A stretch of 16,440 bases of DNA from assembly GCA_000431235.1 (NCBI GenBank), contig HF988706.1, positions 5,263-21,702 of the forward strand, in the 5' to 3' direction. The notes beneath the pieces are model-generated. The model did not search any database, was not told the origin of the DNA, and was given only the letters and a program-made list of their open reading frames with translations. The translations under genes were made by a program, and so were the position numbers. Shown one piece after another: positions 7,439-15,375 of the stretch. The DNA is from Coprobacillus sp. CAG:698. GTDB taxonomy: Bacteria; Bacillota_I; Bacilli_A; ML615J-28; CAG-698. Every line of letters starts with the position of its first letter. Positions within the stretch are counted from its first letter, which is position 1.

Positions 7439-8004
7439 TTGTATTCCTCACAGTTCATAATTGTTGAAATTTTTTCTAATCTTTTTTCGTCAACTCTTTG
7501 CTTTGTTAATAAATATTTTATTACATCTTCATCTTTTTCATCAATTGCATAGTCAATTGGTAAATTATTTATTTCATCTATTAATGAAATATCTGCTCCT
7601 CTTTCAACAAGATATTTAACCATTTCTAAATTGCCACTTATTACCGCTAAATGTAAGGGAGTTTGCTCTAGTTCACGTGGGCAATTAATATCTGCACCAT
7701 AATCTAATAATACCTTTACAAGTTTCATATTGCCTTTTAAAACTGCTTTATGTATAGGGGCATCCCAAGAAGAATTGGCTAAGTTTACCTTAACACCTTG
7801 TTTTAGAAAGTATGCTAATAATTTTTCACTTTCTAAACTTACAGCAAGATGAAGTAATGTGTTACCGCCTGTCCCTTGTGTGCTAACATCTACTCCATCA
7901 CTTATTAATTTGCTTAATCTAGTCTGAAGAAATGAATATTTTTTGCAATCCGACTTTACTAGATTCATATATTCGTTTATTAATTTTTTGTTTCCTTTAG
8001 CCAT
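7429..8004 (-). CDS. Ankyrin-repeat protein
   Basis: The 191-residue soluble protein has about four ankyrin repeats: 46-75 (GGNTLLHLAVSLESEKLL), 79-110 (DAPIHKAVLKGNMKLVKVLL), 113-145 (QTPLHLAVISGNLEMVKYLV) and a weaker one at 146-169 (NLPIDYAIDEKDEDVIKYLL). Residues 1-40 and 170-191 are charged helices. Ankyrin repeats bind other proteins; no enzymatic part is present. I chose ATG 8002-8004, with GAGGAAA 5 bases upstream; it overlaps the stop of the helicase-like gene (ATGGCTAA). The 3' end overlaps cdaA (ATGGATATAA). Such tight coupling on both sides suggests the three products are made together, but a physical complex is only a guess. Confidence 0.88.
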   Translation of the reverse strand: MAKGNKKLINEYMNLVKSDCKKYSFLQTRLSKLISDGVDVSTQGTGGNTLLHLAVSLESEKLLAYFLKQGVKVNLANSSWDAPIHKAVLKGNMKLVKVLLDYGADINCPRELEQTPLHLAVISGNLEMVKYLVERGADISLIDEINNLPIDYAIDEKDEDVIKYLLTKQRVDEKRLEKISTIMNCEEYKWI

Positions 8005-11000
8005 CGATTTCCTCACATAATTTATTAACAAAATTTACTGGGCCATTTATTAGATCAAGCATTGTTTTTATTATCATCTTATGACCTTTATCACAATATA
8101 TATTTTTTAGGAAACGGTAATTGCTACATACATTAGATACAAATCCATTACTAAAGAGAATAACAACAGATATTAATTCATCACTATTTTTCTTCTTTAT
8201 TGTAAGATTTATGGCATTTGAAGGATAGAATACATCATAACCTCTCTCACGAAGAATAGATGCAATTTTATTAGATATGTTATCACCAATTTCTCCAAGG
8301 AATATTTTATCATTTTCATAAATCTCTTTAATTTTATTAAAGAAGCAATAATTGATATCACTTTCAAGCAAACCATTTTCATCTAATATTATTAATCCTT
8401 TTTGAGAAATCATCAATTTTTCTAGGTATTTATTAGATATTATTTGTGAGTCTTCTTTGTAATAATCACTGAAATTTATGATATCATAATCACTATGCAT
8501 ATAATTACTTTTTTCAAGTTCAACAATATTTAAACATTCATTAATAAATCTAATAATTTCTTGTGATGAGACTTTTCGGCCATAAAAGTATTCTGATATA
8601 CGCTCAAATTCTTCATATTGTTCATCAGGATTTTTAATATAGTAATTAATTTTTACATTCTTATCAATTACATAAAAATCATAAATAACTTCTTCTATAT
8701 TTTCTTTAACAACTTTTATCCCTCTATTAGCTTCATATGTATTCAAGAATGGAGATTTTGTCATCGACATATTATAAGTAAGTTTGCGTGGACCTTGCAC
8801 TAATCTACTTCTAAAAAGTCCTGTATTTTTATTTGTAACAAAAGAAATTAGATTTTGGTTAGCAACCTTATTTGATTGATAATCTCCACAAACAATCATT
8901 TGATTATCCTTAAATAAGTTTTCTAATTTACCTTCGTTTATTAAATGAGCATCATCCACAAGCAAAATATCATATTGATTTTTTCGAATTACTTCTTCTG
9001 CAAAAGCCATTGTTGAAAACATAACTTTTGCTCTTAGGAGAGCGTGTCTAGAACTTTTTACTGTAATAGGAGTTGATTGGTGAATTTTATAGATTATATT
9101 ATTTCCATTCAATTTACATATCTTATCCTCTAACACAATAATTTCGTCCAAATACTTGAAATATTCAGTTGAAGTAAGCATATCCTTTGAATTTGATATA
9201 TCTTTTTTAATCAAATTTTTGAAATATTTATACGTAAAGAAATTAGTTAAATTATTTACTTTATCTTTAGAAACAATATATTCAATTAATTTATCTAAAT
9301 GATAATCATTTAAAACTGCTAATCCTCTAGTTATATTTAAATATAAGACTAATTCTTCTTTTGCTTCTAATAAACTATTTAAATATTCAATATTTTGTTC
9401 AATATTACTAAAGTAATATCTACTTACGCTATCTTTAAAGATTAAACTATAAAGTCTTAAATTACCACCAATTGTATTTACTAATGTATTCATACTATCA
9501 GCGAGTTCTTTTATTTCAGAATATCTTTTTATGGTTTCCATAGCACTATTTATGTTTTCAAATGTATTAATATATTGTTCAAAATCCTTTATTATTTTAC
9601 TAATACTTTTGAAATCTGTTTGCTCTCCTTGATATAAAAACTCATACAAGTATTTAAATTCATCATTTTGGCGTAAATTATTGACTGTCTTATCAAAATT
9701 ATCAATAATATTTTTTATTTTATAATATTCTTCAACAAGTATATAATTTTTATCTAATGTTACTTTTGTCTTTAAGAGTCTTTCTTGCGACTTATAGAGT
9801 CTGTGTATGTAGTTAGTAAACTTTTCTAATTCTTTAACTCTATCTACAATTGATTTATCGTCAAACACAAATCCCATTTTTTCATATGACTTAATTTCAT
9901 CATTAATTACATCATATAAACTATTATAAGCTTTGAATTTACTTTCATCTTCTTTACGATTATTCTTATTTATTGATAAAATAAAGTCAATAATTTTTTT
10001 GCGATTGCTATGAGTATTTATTGCTGTATAATATTTTTTTAGTTCCCTAATTGTTTCAATTACTTCTTTATGATTGTGATAATTTATATCACATATTTCA
10101 AAATATTCTTTTTCAAGTTTACCCATTTTTTTGATTAATTGATTATAGTTAACTACTGCCTGACTTTGTGGATTATTTTTGATAAGTTTGCCCAATCTAG
10201 GATTACTTATAAAAGCTTGATTTATTTCTTCTTGTATTGAGGAAATAGAATCATCAATTTCTTCTAAACGTGACAATGTTTTACCATCTTTATTATTCAT
10301 AATCATAGCAAGCAATTTACCACTTATAGGATATGTTAAATACAACTTAGCAAGGATATTAATATCATTTATGGAAATATCTTTATCAAAGTATTCCCAA
10401 TCTAATAATTTACTTACATCATTTATCGTTTTTTTAAATCCATCTAAAAGATTAGATACATTACTTGCTTCTTTTTCATAGTCATAAATATTACTTATAA
10501 TGTTATTAATTTTTACAACTTCTTCTTTTGAAAATACATCTGCATATAAGAGATCAATTTCATCATCTATATTTATTGTTTTTAAATTAATATATTTTGT
10601 ACTTAAGTCATATTCAAGGTTTTGGTAATCTACAATTTCTTTTTCTAAATTGTAATATTTTTCTTTAGCATTTTTAAAAATAGCAAAATCTTCAATCCAT
10701 TTATTTGGTATTAAAGAAATATTTATTTTTTCAATAGGTTCTAAAGCTCTTTTGACTCCGGAGAAACTGGTTATTTTCTTCACTCCGAATTCTTCAAGTT
10801 CGTGCACTTTCTCTTTTAAATTCTTTAATCCTGAATTTAATTGAAAAACAATGTTTATTACTTGATTAACATATTTAATATTATTAATATAAGGAATTTG
10901 TTTCCATACACTATCTTTAAAACTATTTATTCTTTGAGCATTTTGTTCGATTAGTTCTAATGCTTTATATATTTTTAGATATTCATTTTTATATAAATAA

Positions 11001-12136
11001 TCTAAACAATCGATATTCTTTAAATCAAATTCTTCCATTTTCTCATAGTCATTAACTAAAAACAACTTCTTTATAGCCTCAACAAGTTTAAAATCAGCAG
11101 TCATTTTATTCATTTCTTTTTCAAAGTTATTGACTACTTCTAACTTTTCTTTTAGTTCTTTTTCTAAAGTTTCAATTTCTTCAGTTTTAACTTCTATATA
11201 CTGCTTACTTATTGATTTATTTTCCTGATGAATTCTACACAAATCTATGTAATAATTGCTTAAGTCGTACTCATCGAGAAAATTCTTTACATCATTTATT
11301 GACTCTAGTGAATTTGATAGATATAGTACTTTTTGTTTTTGATATATGGCATTAACAATAATATTCTTAAGAACTGTTGTTTTCCCAGTCCCCACAAAAC
11401 CTGTAAACGTGATATCATTTCCATTAACAGCCCTATCAACTATATTTTTTTGTTCTTTTGTTAGAACTTGTGAGTAGTAAACATCCTTGGAAAAAAGCGG
11501 AGTTTGATCAAAAAAATCCTCATCAAATTTTCTCTTGTTATAAATGATTATATCTTCTTTTTTTCTTTCAACAAAAGTTAAATAATTGTCAAGTCTTGTA
11601 CAACCTTTGTTTATTCTTTCAAGGTTAAAGATGACATTGTCTAGAGAATATATATCGTGAAAATTTTCATTTTGAATGAATTGTAGTTTATTACTCTTTT
11701 TAAATATGTTATAAAGAGCAGGATTTTCAAAAGGTTTAGAGGTCATTTTTACATATGTAACATTTTTTTCATAATACATAGTTATAGGAATAAAAAATAT
11801 TGGTGCAAATTTATCTTTCTTTTCAAAGTCACGATAATAGCATAAACCATATGTTATTACTAAGTGCATTAATGAATTATTATCCTGAAATTTTCTAAAG
11901 AAATAATAAGGTAAATTATCTCGGATTTCCTCACATTCGCTTCTACTATGTCCCATACCTTTATTCTGAATTGGTAAGAAAGAAATCTCATTGATGTTTA
12001 TAATTTCGTACTTTAAAAGTCTCTTTATTACTTCAACGTCAATGATTCCAAGTTCTAGGTAATAGTCATTTTCAAATATATTACGTAAGTGAACTGAATT
12101 AATTATTTTAAATTTATTCTTAAGACTTTTATTCAT
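7997..12136 (-). CDS. Large DUF4011-type helicase-like protein with coiled coils; motor and nuclease-like domain degenerate
   Basis: 1379 residues. The N-terminal part (about 1-200) resembles the DUF4011 region of superfamily I helicases (FAPIFFIPITMYYEKNV... KPFENPALYNIFKKS). Then come a Q-motif-like LTKEQKNIV and a Walker A, GFVGTGKTT (246-254). Residues about 310-1000 are mostly long charged helices, predicted coiled coil. The second half of the motor has ILLVDDAH (1057-1064, Walker B position with DD instead of DE) and GDYQ (1084-1087, motif III). Where HYRS is expected it reads YNMS (1121-1124), and no motif V/VI arginine block is visible. The C-terminus (about 1280-1360) resembles the MTES_1575/DUF559-type nuclease fold but lacks the acidic residues (INLTI, VVILFSNG). 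ATP binding is likely; helicase or DNA cutting is doubtful. It has its own promoter. Confidence 0.7.
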   Translation of the reverse strand: MNKSLKNKFKIINSVHLRNIFENDYYLELGIIDVEVIKRLLKYEIININEISFLPIQNKGMGHSRSECEEIRDNLPYYFFRKFQDNNSLMHLVITYGLCYYRDFEKKDKFAPIFFIPITMYYEKNVTYVKMTSKPFENPALYNIFKKSNKLQFIQNENFHDIYSLDNVIFNLERINKGCTRLDNYLTFVERKKEDIIIYNKRKFDEDFFDQTPLFSKDVYYSQVLTKEQKNIVDRAVNGNDITFTGFVGTGKTTVLKNIIVNAIYQKQKVLYLSNSLESINDVKNFLDEYDLSNYYIDLCRIHQENKSISKQYIEVKTEEIETLEKELKEKLEVVNNFEKEMNKMTADFKLVEAIKKLFLVNDYEKMEEFDLKNIDCLDYLYKNEYLKIYKALELIEQNAQRINSFKDSVWKQIPYINNIKYVNQVINIVFQLNSGLKNLKEKVHELEEFGVKKITSFSGVKRALEPIEKINISLIPNKWIEDFAIFKNAKEKYYNLEKEIVDYQNLEYDLSTKYINLKTINIDDEIDLLYADVFSKEEVVKINNIISNIYDYEKEASNVSNLLDGFKKTINDVSKLLDWEYFDKDISINDINILAKLYLTYPISGKLLAMIMNNKDGKTLSRLEEIDDSISSIQEEINQAFISNPRLGKLIKNNPQSQAVVNYNQLIKKMGKLEKEYFEICDINYHNHKEVIETIRELKKYYTAINTHSNRKKIIDFILSINKNNRKEDESKFKAYNSLYDVINDEIKSYEKMGFVFDDKSIVDRVKELEKFTNYIHRLYKSQERLLKTKVTLDKNYILVEEYYKIKNIIDNFDKTVNNLRQNDEFKYLYEFLYQGEQTDFKSISKIIKDFEQYINTFENINSAMETIKRYSEIKELADSMNTLVNTIGGNLRLYSLIFKDSVSRYYFSNIEQNIEYLNSLLEAKEELVLYLNITRGLAVLNDYHLDKLIEYIVSKDKVNNLTNFFTYKYFKNLIKKDISNSKDMLTSTEYFKYLDEIIVLEDKICKLNGNNIIYKIHQSTPITVKSSRHALLRAKVMFSTMAFAEEVIRKNQYDILLVDDAHLINEGKLENLFKDNQMIVCGDYQSNKVANQNLISFVTNKNTGLFRSRLVQGPRKLTYNMSMTKSPFLNTYEANRGIKVVKENIEEVIYDFYVIDKNVKINYYIKNPDEQYEEFERISEYFYGRKVSSQEIIRFINECLNIVELEKSNYMHSDYDIINFSDYYKEDSQIISNKYLEKLMISQKGLIILDENGLLESDINYCFFNKIKEIYENDKIFLGEIGDNISNKIASILRERGYDVFYPSNAINLTIKKKNSDELISVVILFSNGFVSNVCSNYRFLKNIYCDKGHKMIIKTMLDLINGPVNFVNKLCEEIDG

Positions 12137-12164
12137 AATAACCTCTAAATTATAATATAGGTAA

Positions 12165-12193
12165 ATTATAGCATATTTTCGTTTTTTTGTTAA
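12165..12193 (-). promoter_or_regulatory. Strong promoter for the helicase-like - ankyrin - cdaA - ispDF run
   Basis: On the minus strand: TTAACA -35 (12188-12193), a 17-base spacer, and TATAAT -10 (12165-12170) preceded by TGC as an extended -10. The predicted start near 12158 leaves a leader of about 22 bases with GAGG (12142-12145) 5 bases before the ATG. No hairpin terminator separates it from the Clp-like gene upstream, so read-through is also possible. Confidence 0.75.
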
Positions 12194-12213
12194 TATACTT
12201 TTATTTATTTTTA

Positions 12214-13854
12214 TTAACTAATTACTTTTTCGATAAAATCAATTTTCTTTACATACTTACTTTTATTATAACCAACTTCATTTTGTTCATAATTACTTGG
12301 AAAAATAAAAATAGTGTTTTTGAATGATATTATTCTTCCTTTAGCATCATAACATATTCCTGATTCAATTATATTCTTAATCTTTCTTTGATTGTTATAA
12401 AGGGCATTATGATAATTATTAATAATAACTATACATAAGGGATTCTTCAGAACTTCATTTTGAAGGAATGCATACATATACTCATCAAAGAACTCAAGAT
12501 CAATTTCAATTTCACACGGTTTATCCAAACCAAATACTTTATTTATTCTTTTTACAACATTTGTTACAGAATCTTTCTTTTCACTTTGAATTTCTATAAC
12601 TCCAATAATCTTTTTATTATTCTTTATATCAATAAATTCTTTATACATTTGTGTTATATAATCATTTCCATCATATTTTATTATTTTATGATTAATTCCT
12701 AGTCCTAGATTTTCTAACGTGATTTTTTTTACAATTGTTTCGTTTATTTTTTTATTATTTAAAAGAGTATATGCTCCTACTTCATCTAACAAATCAATTG
12801 CCTTGTCGGGAAAGCATCTATTTGGAAACATCTTGCTATAGTCAATTATTTTCTTAATTATATTTTTAGAATATTTACATTTATAATGATTCTCATATAT
12901 TCCTTTTATTTTTGAGAGAATATTAAATGTTTCATCCTCACTTGGTTCGGGAATGTAGATATTTTGAAATCTTCTAGCAAATGCTTTATCACGATCAATA
13001 AATTCATAATATTCTTCTGATGTTGTTGCCCCAATACATTTTATACCATCACGTGAAAGAATAGGTTTCAAAATATTACCAATGCTTAAAGAATCATCAC
13101 TTTTAAATGATGCTGTTACCATATGAATTTCATCAATAAATAAAATAGCTTTTTTCTCTTTTATTTTATTAATTACATTCATAATTCTTTCTTCAAGATC
13201 TCCACGATATCTAGTGCCAGCAATAAGTGATCCTATTTCTAGACGGTATATATTTCCATCGTATTCTTTACTTATTAATCTTTGGGCTACTTCTTCTACT
13301 AATGCACTTTTGCCAACTCCAGCTTTTCCTATAAGCATGCAATTATTCTTTTGTTTCTTAAATAGAATTCTGACTATTTTATCTATATATTCATTTCTAC
13401 CAATAAATGGATTTGTTTTTTTACTCTTAACTTCTTGTGTTAAATTTATTAAGAAATCATCATCTTCTAATTCTAGATACTCATCAACTGTTATTAACAT
13501 CAAATTAGTATTGACACCAAATATTTCTAAGATTTCGATAGCATTATTATCACCATCTTTTAATAGTGCATATAAAATATGTTCATCGGTTATATTTTCT
13601 TCGTTATCTTTTTCCGCTATTGACTTAGCTTTTTCTAAAATATATTTATTTTTATTATCAGAACATAACTTACTTGAATATAAATATTCTTTTAATTCCT
13701 CATATTTAATTTTACACAAGCAATTTAATAGCGAATCATCTTTTCTTAACAAAACTAAAAGTAAATCCTCAGTTCCTCCATTATCAATTATATCATCTAT
13801 ATCTTCTTCAACAAAATTAATCGCTTCCATTAGATTCTTTTCAAAATAATACAT
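12214..13854 (-). CDS. ClpC-like AAA+ ATPase with an inactive, shortened second AAA+ domain
   Basis: 546 residues, against about 810 in ClpC. Residues 1-140 form a double Clp_N repeat (TEDLLLVLLRKDDSLLNCL; TDEHILYALLKDGDNNAIEIL). D1 (about 148-390) is complete: Walker A GKAGVGKS (176-183), pore loop GTRYRG (213-218), Walker B LFIDEIH (238-244), sensor 1 CIGATT (273-278), arginine finger RRF (294-296) and sensor 2 FPDKAIDLLDE (348-358). The middle (M) domain of ClpC is absent. Residues about 404-546 align with D2, but Walker A has become EIQSEKKDS (421-429) and the Walker B acids are lost (IVIINNYHNA, 475-484), while DAKGRIISFKNTIFIFPSN (503-521) stays recognisable. No IGF/LGF ClpP-docking loop is visible. 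GAGGG precedes the ATG. I infer a non-proteolytic remodeller. Confidence 0.82.
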   Translation of the reverse strand: MYYFEKNLMEAINFVEEDIDDIIDNGGTEDLLLVLLRKDDSLLNCLCKIKYEELKEYLYSSKLCSDNKNKYILEKAKSIAEKDNEENITDEHILYALLKDGDNNAIEILEIFGVNTNLMLITVDEYLELEDDDFLINLTQEVKSKKTNPFIGRNEYIDKIVRILFKKQKNNCMLIGKAGVGKSALVEEVAQRLISKEYDGNIYRLEIGSLIAGTRYRGDLEERIMNVINKIKEKKAILFIDEIHMVTASFKSDDSLSIGNILKPILSRDGIKCIGATTSEEYYEFIDRDKAFARRFQNIYIPEPSEDETFNILSKIKGIYENHYKCKYSKNIIKKIIDYSKMFPNRCFPDKAIDLLDEVGAYTLLNNKKINETIVKKITLENLGLGINHKIIKYDGNDYITQMYKEFIDIKNNKKIIGVIEIQSEKKDSVTNVVKRINKVFGLDKPCEIEIDLEFFDEYMYAFLQNEVLKNPLCIVIINNYHNALYNNQRKIKNIIESGICYDAKGRIISFKNTIFIFPSNYEQNEVGYNKSKYVKKIDFIEKVIS

Positions 13855-13879
13855 TTGCTTCCCTCGACTTTCTTTTTTA

Positions 13880-13898
13880 ATTATATGATTTTAATCAT
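13880..13898 (-). promoter_or_regulatory. Possible -10 box and adjoining inverted repeat upstream of the Clp-like gene
   Basis: On the minus strand a perfect TATAAT (13880-13885) lies about 25 bases before the ATG. An inverted repeat ATGATT (13885-13890) - TT - AATCAT (13893-13898) sits directly against it on the spacer side, where a repressor could block RNA polymerase. No good -35 is found at 17 bases. No CIRCE or CtsR-type heptamer tandem repeat is seen. Both elements could be chance in DNA this AT-rich. Confidence 0.35.
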
Positions 13899-13979
13899 TA
13901 TTTAATATTAAGATTTATTTATTTTCAACTTATTTTACTAAACAAATACTCAAATATTGCCCGATATTTCAAGATATTA

Positions 13980-14008
13980 TTGACTTAATTATCTTTTTTT
14001 GATAAAAT
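13980..14008 (+). promoter_or_regulatory. Promoter for the transglutaminase-like/Nudix gene
   Basis: TTGACT -35 (13980-13985), a 17-base spacer and TAAAAT -10 (14003-14008). The predicted start near 14015 falls at the AGAGG ribosome binding site, leaving a leader of about 15 bases before ATG 14030. Confidence 0.65.
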
Positions 14009-14029
14009 TTTTATAAGAGGAAAAAAATA

Positions 14030-15031
14030 ATGAATATTAATGAATTAGACTTTAAGGAGTTTACTGAATATGTAAAGAAAATTAGATATGGTTTTGTTGA
14101 TACAGATAAAAACCTTCATTTAGATGAATTTACTAACCCAGTAGAAAATTATTATTTACAGAACCCTGAAGAGGTTATCAAAAACAACATTGGATTGTGT
14201 TTTGATATTGTGGAAGTATATCGTAAATATTTACAAGAAAAAGAAATATATTGCGAATCTTATTATTTAGAGTATTCAGACAAAAATATTTTAGAATCTC
14301 ATGCCTTCATTATTGAAAAAAGAAAAAATAATTTATGGTATGAGTGTATTGATAACTCATGGGTAAATGATTTGAAGCAAAAAGGATACAAAGACAAAGA
14401 TCTCTTGATTAAATCAATCTATGAATGGTTTCAAAGTTATGTAGAAGAAGAATATGGTGAAATTAATAAAACTAAGTTTTATTTAAACAAATATTGCGAA
14501 CCTTCATGTGTCCTTGAACACAAAAAAACGTTAAGAGAATTTTGTGCTACCCGTGATTACCTACCAACACACAGAACTGAATTTAGTGGAATGGCTATCG
14601 TTTTCTGTAAAGGTAAAGTTCTTGTGTTAGAAACTAGACACAATGAATATGTTTTTCCAAAAGGACATATTGAAAGCGGTGAAAACTCAAAAGATGCCTC
14701 AATAAGAGAGTGTTTTGAGGAAAGTGGAATTTGCATAACAGATGGAAAGTACTATGGAAAATGTGGAGAATATTCTTATACATTTTCGGCAGGCCATTTG
14801 AAGATTACTAATGATGATTATTTCAAAACTTTTGGTGTTAATAGCATCACTAAAAATATCTATGTACATGTTTTCGAGATTGACGACTTCCAAAAATTTA
14901 ACTTAGAATCAATATTTATCAAAGGTGTATGGGTAGATATTGATAGAATTAATCAAACAATCACTCACGAAAACACACGTGAAGTCTTTCAAAAAGCATT
15001 ATCTCTTTATAATGAAAACAAAATACACTAA
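14030..15031 (+). CDS. Transglutaminase-like domain fused to a Nudix hydrolase
   Basis: 333 residues, no signal peptide, so probably cytoplasmic. The first 165 residues look like a transglutaminase-type papain-like fold: NNIGLCFDIVEVYRKYL (C57), SHAFIIEK (H91) and WYECIDNSW (D108) have the order and spacing of a Cys-His-Asp triad. Residues about 183-330 are a Nudix domain with a complete box, GHIESGENSKDAS then IRECFEESGI (212-234), matching GX5EX7REUXEEXGU; Nudix enzymes split nucleoside diphosphates linked to another group. A short linker holds three cysteines (C156, C160, C172). The substrate cannot be inferred. AGAGG precedes the ATG and a terminator follows. It stands alone and points away from the Clp-like gene. 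Confidence is high for Nudix and moderate for the N-terminal fold. Confidence 0.82.
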   Translation: MNINELDFKEFTEYVKKIRYGFVDTDKNLHLDEFTNPVENYYLQNPEEVIKNNIGLCFDIVEVYRKYLQEKEIYCESYYLEYSDKNILESHAFIIEKRKNNLWYECIDNSWVNDLKQKGYKDKDLLIKSIYEWFQSYVEEEYGEINKTKFYLNKYCEPSCVLEHKKTLREFCATRDYLPTHRTEFSGMAIVFCKGKVLVLETRHNEYVFPKGHIESGENSKDASIRECFEESGICITDGKYYGKCGEYSYTFSAGHLKITNDDYFKTFGVNSITKNIYVHVFEIDDFQKFNLESIFIKGVWVDIDRINQTITHENTREVFQKALSLYNENKIH

Positions 15032-15048
15032 GTTAATTTACTTTCTAG

Positions 15049-15075
15049 CCCTCGCTATATGAGGGTTTCTTTTTA
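15049..15075 (+). terminator. Rho-independent terminator of the Nudix gene
   Basis: CCCTC (15049-15053) / GAGGG (15061-15065) with a 7-base loop, followed by TTTCTTTTT, 18 bases after the stop codon. Confidence 0.88.
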
Positions 15076-15140
15076 TCTTGTAATAAATTATTTAATACAA
15101 TCATTGAAAACATAATTGTTGTTATATTTAAAATGCAAAG

Positions 15141-15174
15141 AGTTGTTACTTAACTATAAAACTATGTAACAACT
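15141..15174. terminator. Terminator-like hairpin beside the coding remnant
   Basis: A perfect 9-base stem AGTTGTTAC (15141-15149) / GTAACAACT (15166-15174) with a 16-base loop. On the plus strand it is followed by TTTTATTTT. On the minus strand it lies two bases after the stop of the coding remnant, where it would end that transcript, though the minus-side T run is poor (CTTTGCATTTT). Confidence 0.6.
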
Positions 15175-15176
15175 TT

Positions 15177-15272
15177 TTATTTTACATATAAGTAATCAAT
15201 TGCAACTTCACTTAATAAATCATTAAGTGTATATTCTCTGTAACATTTTTTATCTCTCCTATCTTTACTATT
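15177..15272 (-). pseudogene. Remnant of the 3' end of a gene, 31 codons without a start
   Basis: The minus strand reads NSKDRRDKKCYREYTLND then LLSEVAIDYLYVK and TAA at 15177-15179. The composition looks like real protein, but there is no ATG, TTG or GTG start, and an in-frame TAA lies just upstream at 15273-15275. It ends at the hairpin 15141-15174. It may be the tail of an older immunity or toxin gene of the neighbouring Rhs locus, where displaced cassettes are common. No family recognised; chance cannot be excluded. Confidence 0.35.
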
Positions 15273-15304
15273 TTATTGTTTTCTATAACCTATTAATATA
15301 GATT

Positions 15305-15341
15305 AAACAAAAGGTGAATCTACCTAAAAGTAAACTCACCT
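15305..15341 (-). terminator. Probable terminator after the immunity-like gene
   Basis: AGGTGA (15312-15317) / TCACCT (15336-15341), with a further 3-base inner pairing inside a symmetric loop, is followed on the minus strand by TTTGTTT. It lies 35 bases beyond the stop codon of the 135-residue gene. Confidence 0.6.
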
Positions 15342-15375
15342 ATTTTTGCTTGTGAAAGTAATTTGCAAATTTTTG

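Larger units (their letters stand above)
15076..15375. other. 300-base stretch without an intact gene
   Basis: Between the Nudix terminator and the probable immunity gene I see only a hairpin (15141-15174), a short coding remnant (15177-15272) and a terminator (15305-15341). Nothing recognisable is found in 15076-15140. It looks like decayed sequence at the tail of a toxin/immunity locus. Confidence 0.6.

Noticed and set aside
7997..12136. SMC/Rad50-type ATPase for the large coiled-coil protein
   Set aside because: No ABC signature (LSGG) or Q-loop; motif spacing (Walker A near 250, DDAH near 1060, then GDYQ) fits superfamily I helicases instead.
13214..13849. Long plus-strand open frame (211 codons) opposite the Clp-like gene
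   Set aside because: The product is serine-rich with no recognisable motif and mirrors the coding frame of a clear AAA+ protein; no ribosome binding site or promoter. It is an antisense shadow.
12214..13854. Reading the Clp-like gene as a truncated pseudogene of clpC
   Set aside because: The frame is intact to the end, the D2 region is shortened but continuous, and the start has a good ribosome binding site; point loss of catalytic residues without stops suggests selection.
15209..15229. 8-base inverted repeat CACTTAAT/ATTAAGTG as a regulatory or terminator hairpin
   Set aside because: No T run on either side and it lies inside the coding remnant; likely incidental.
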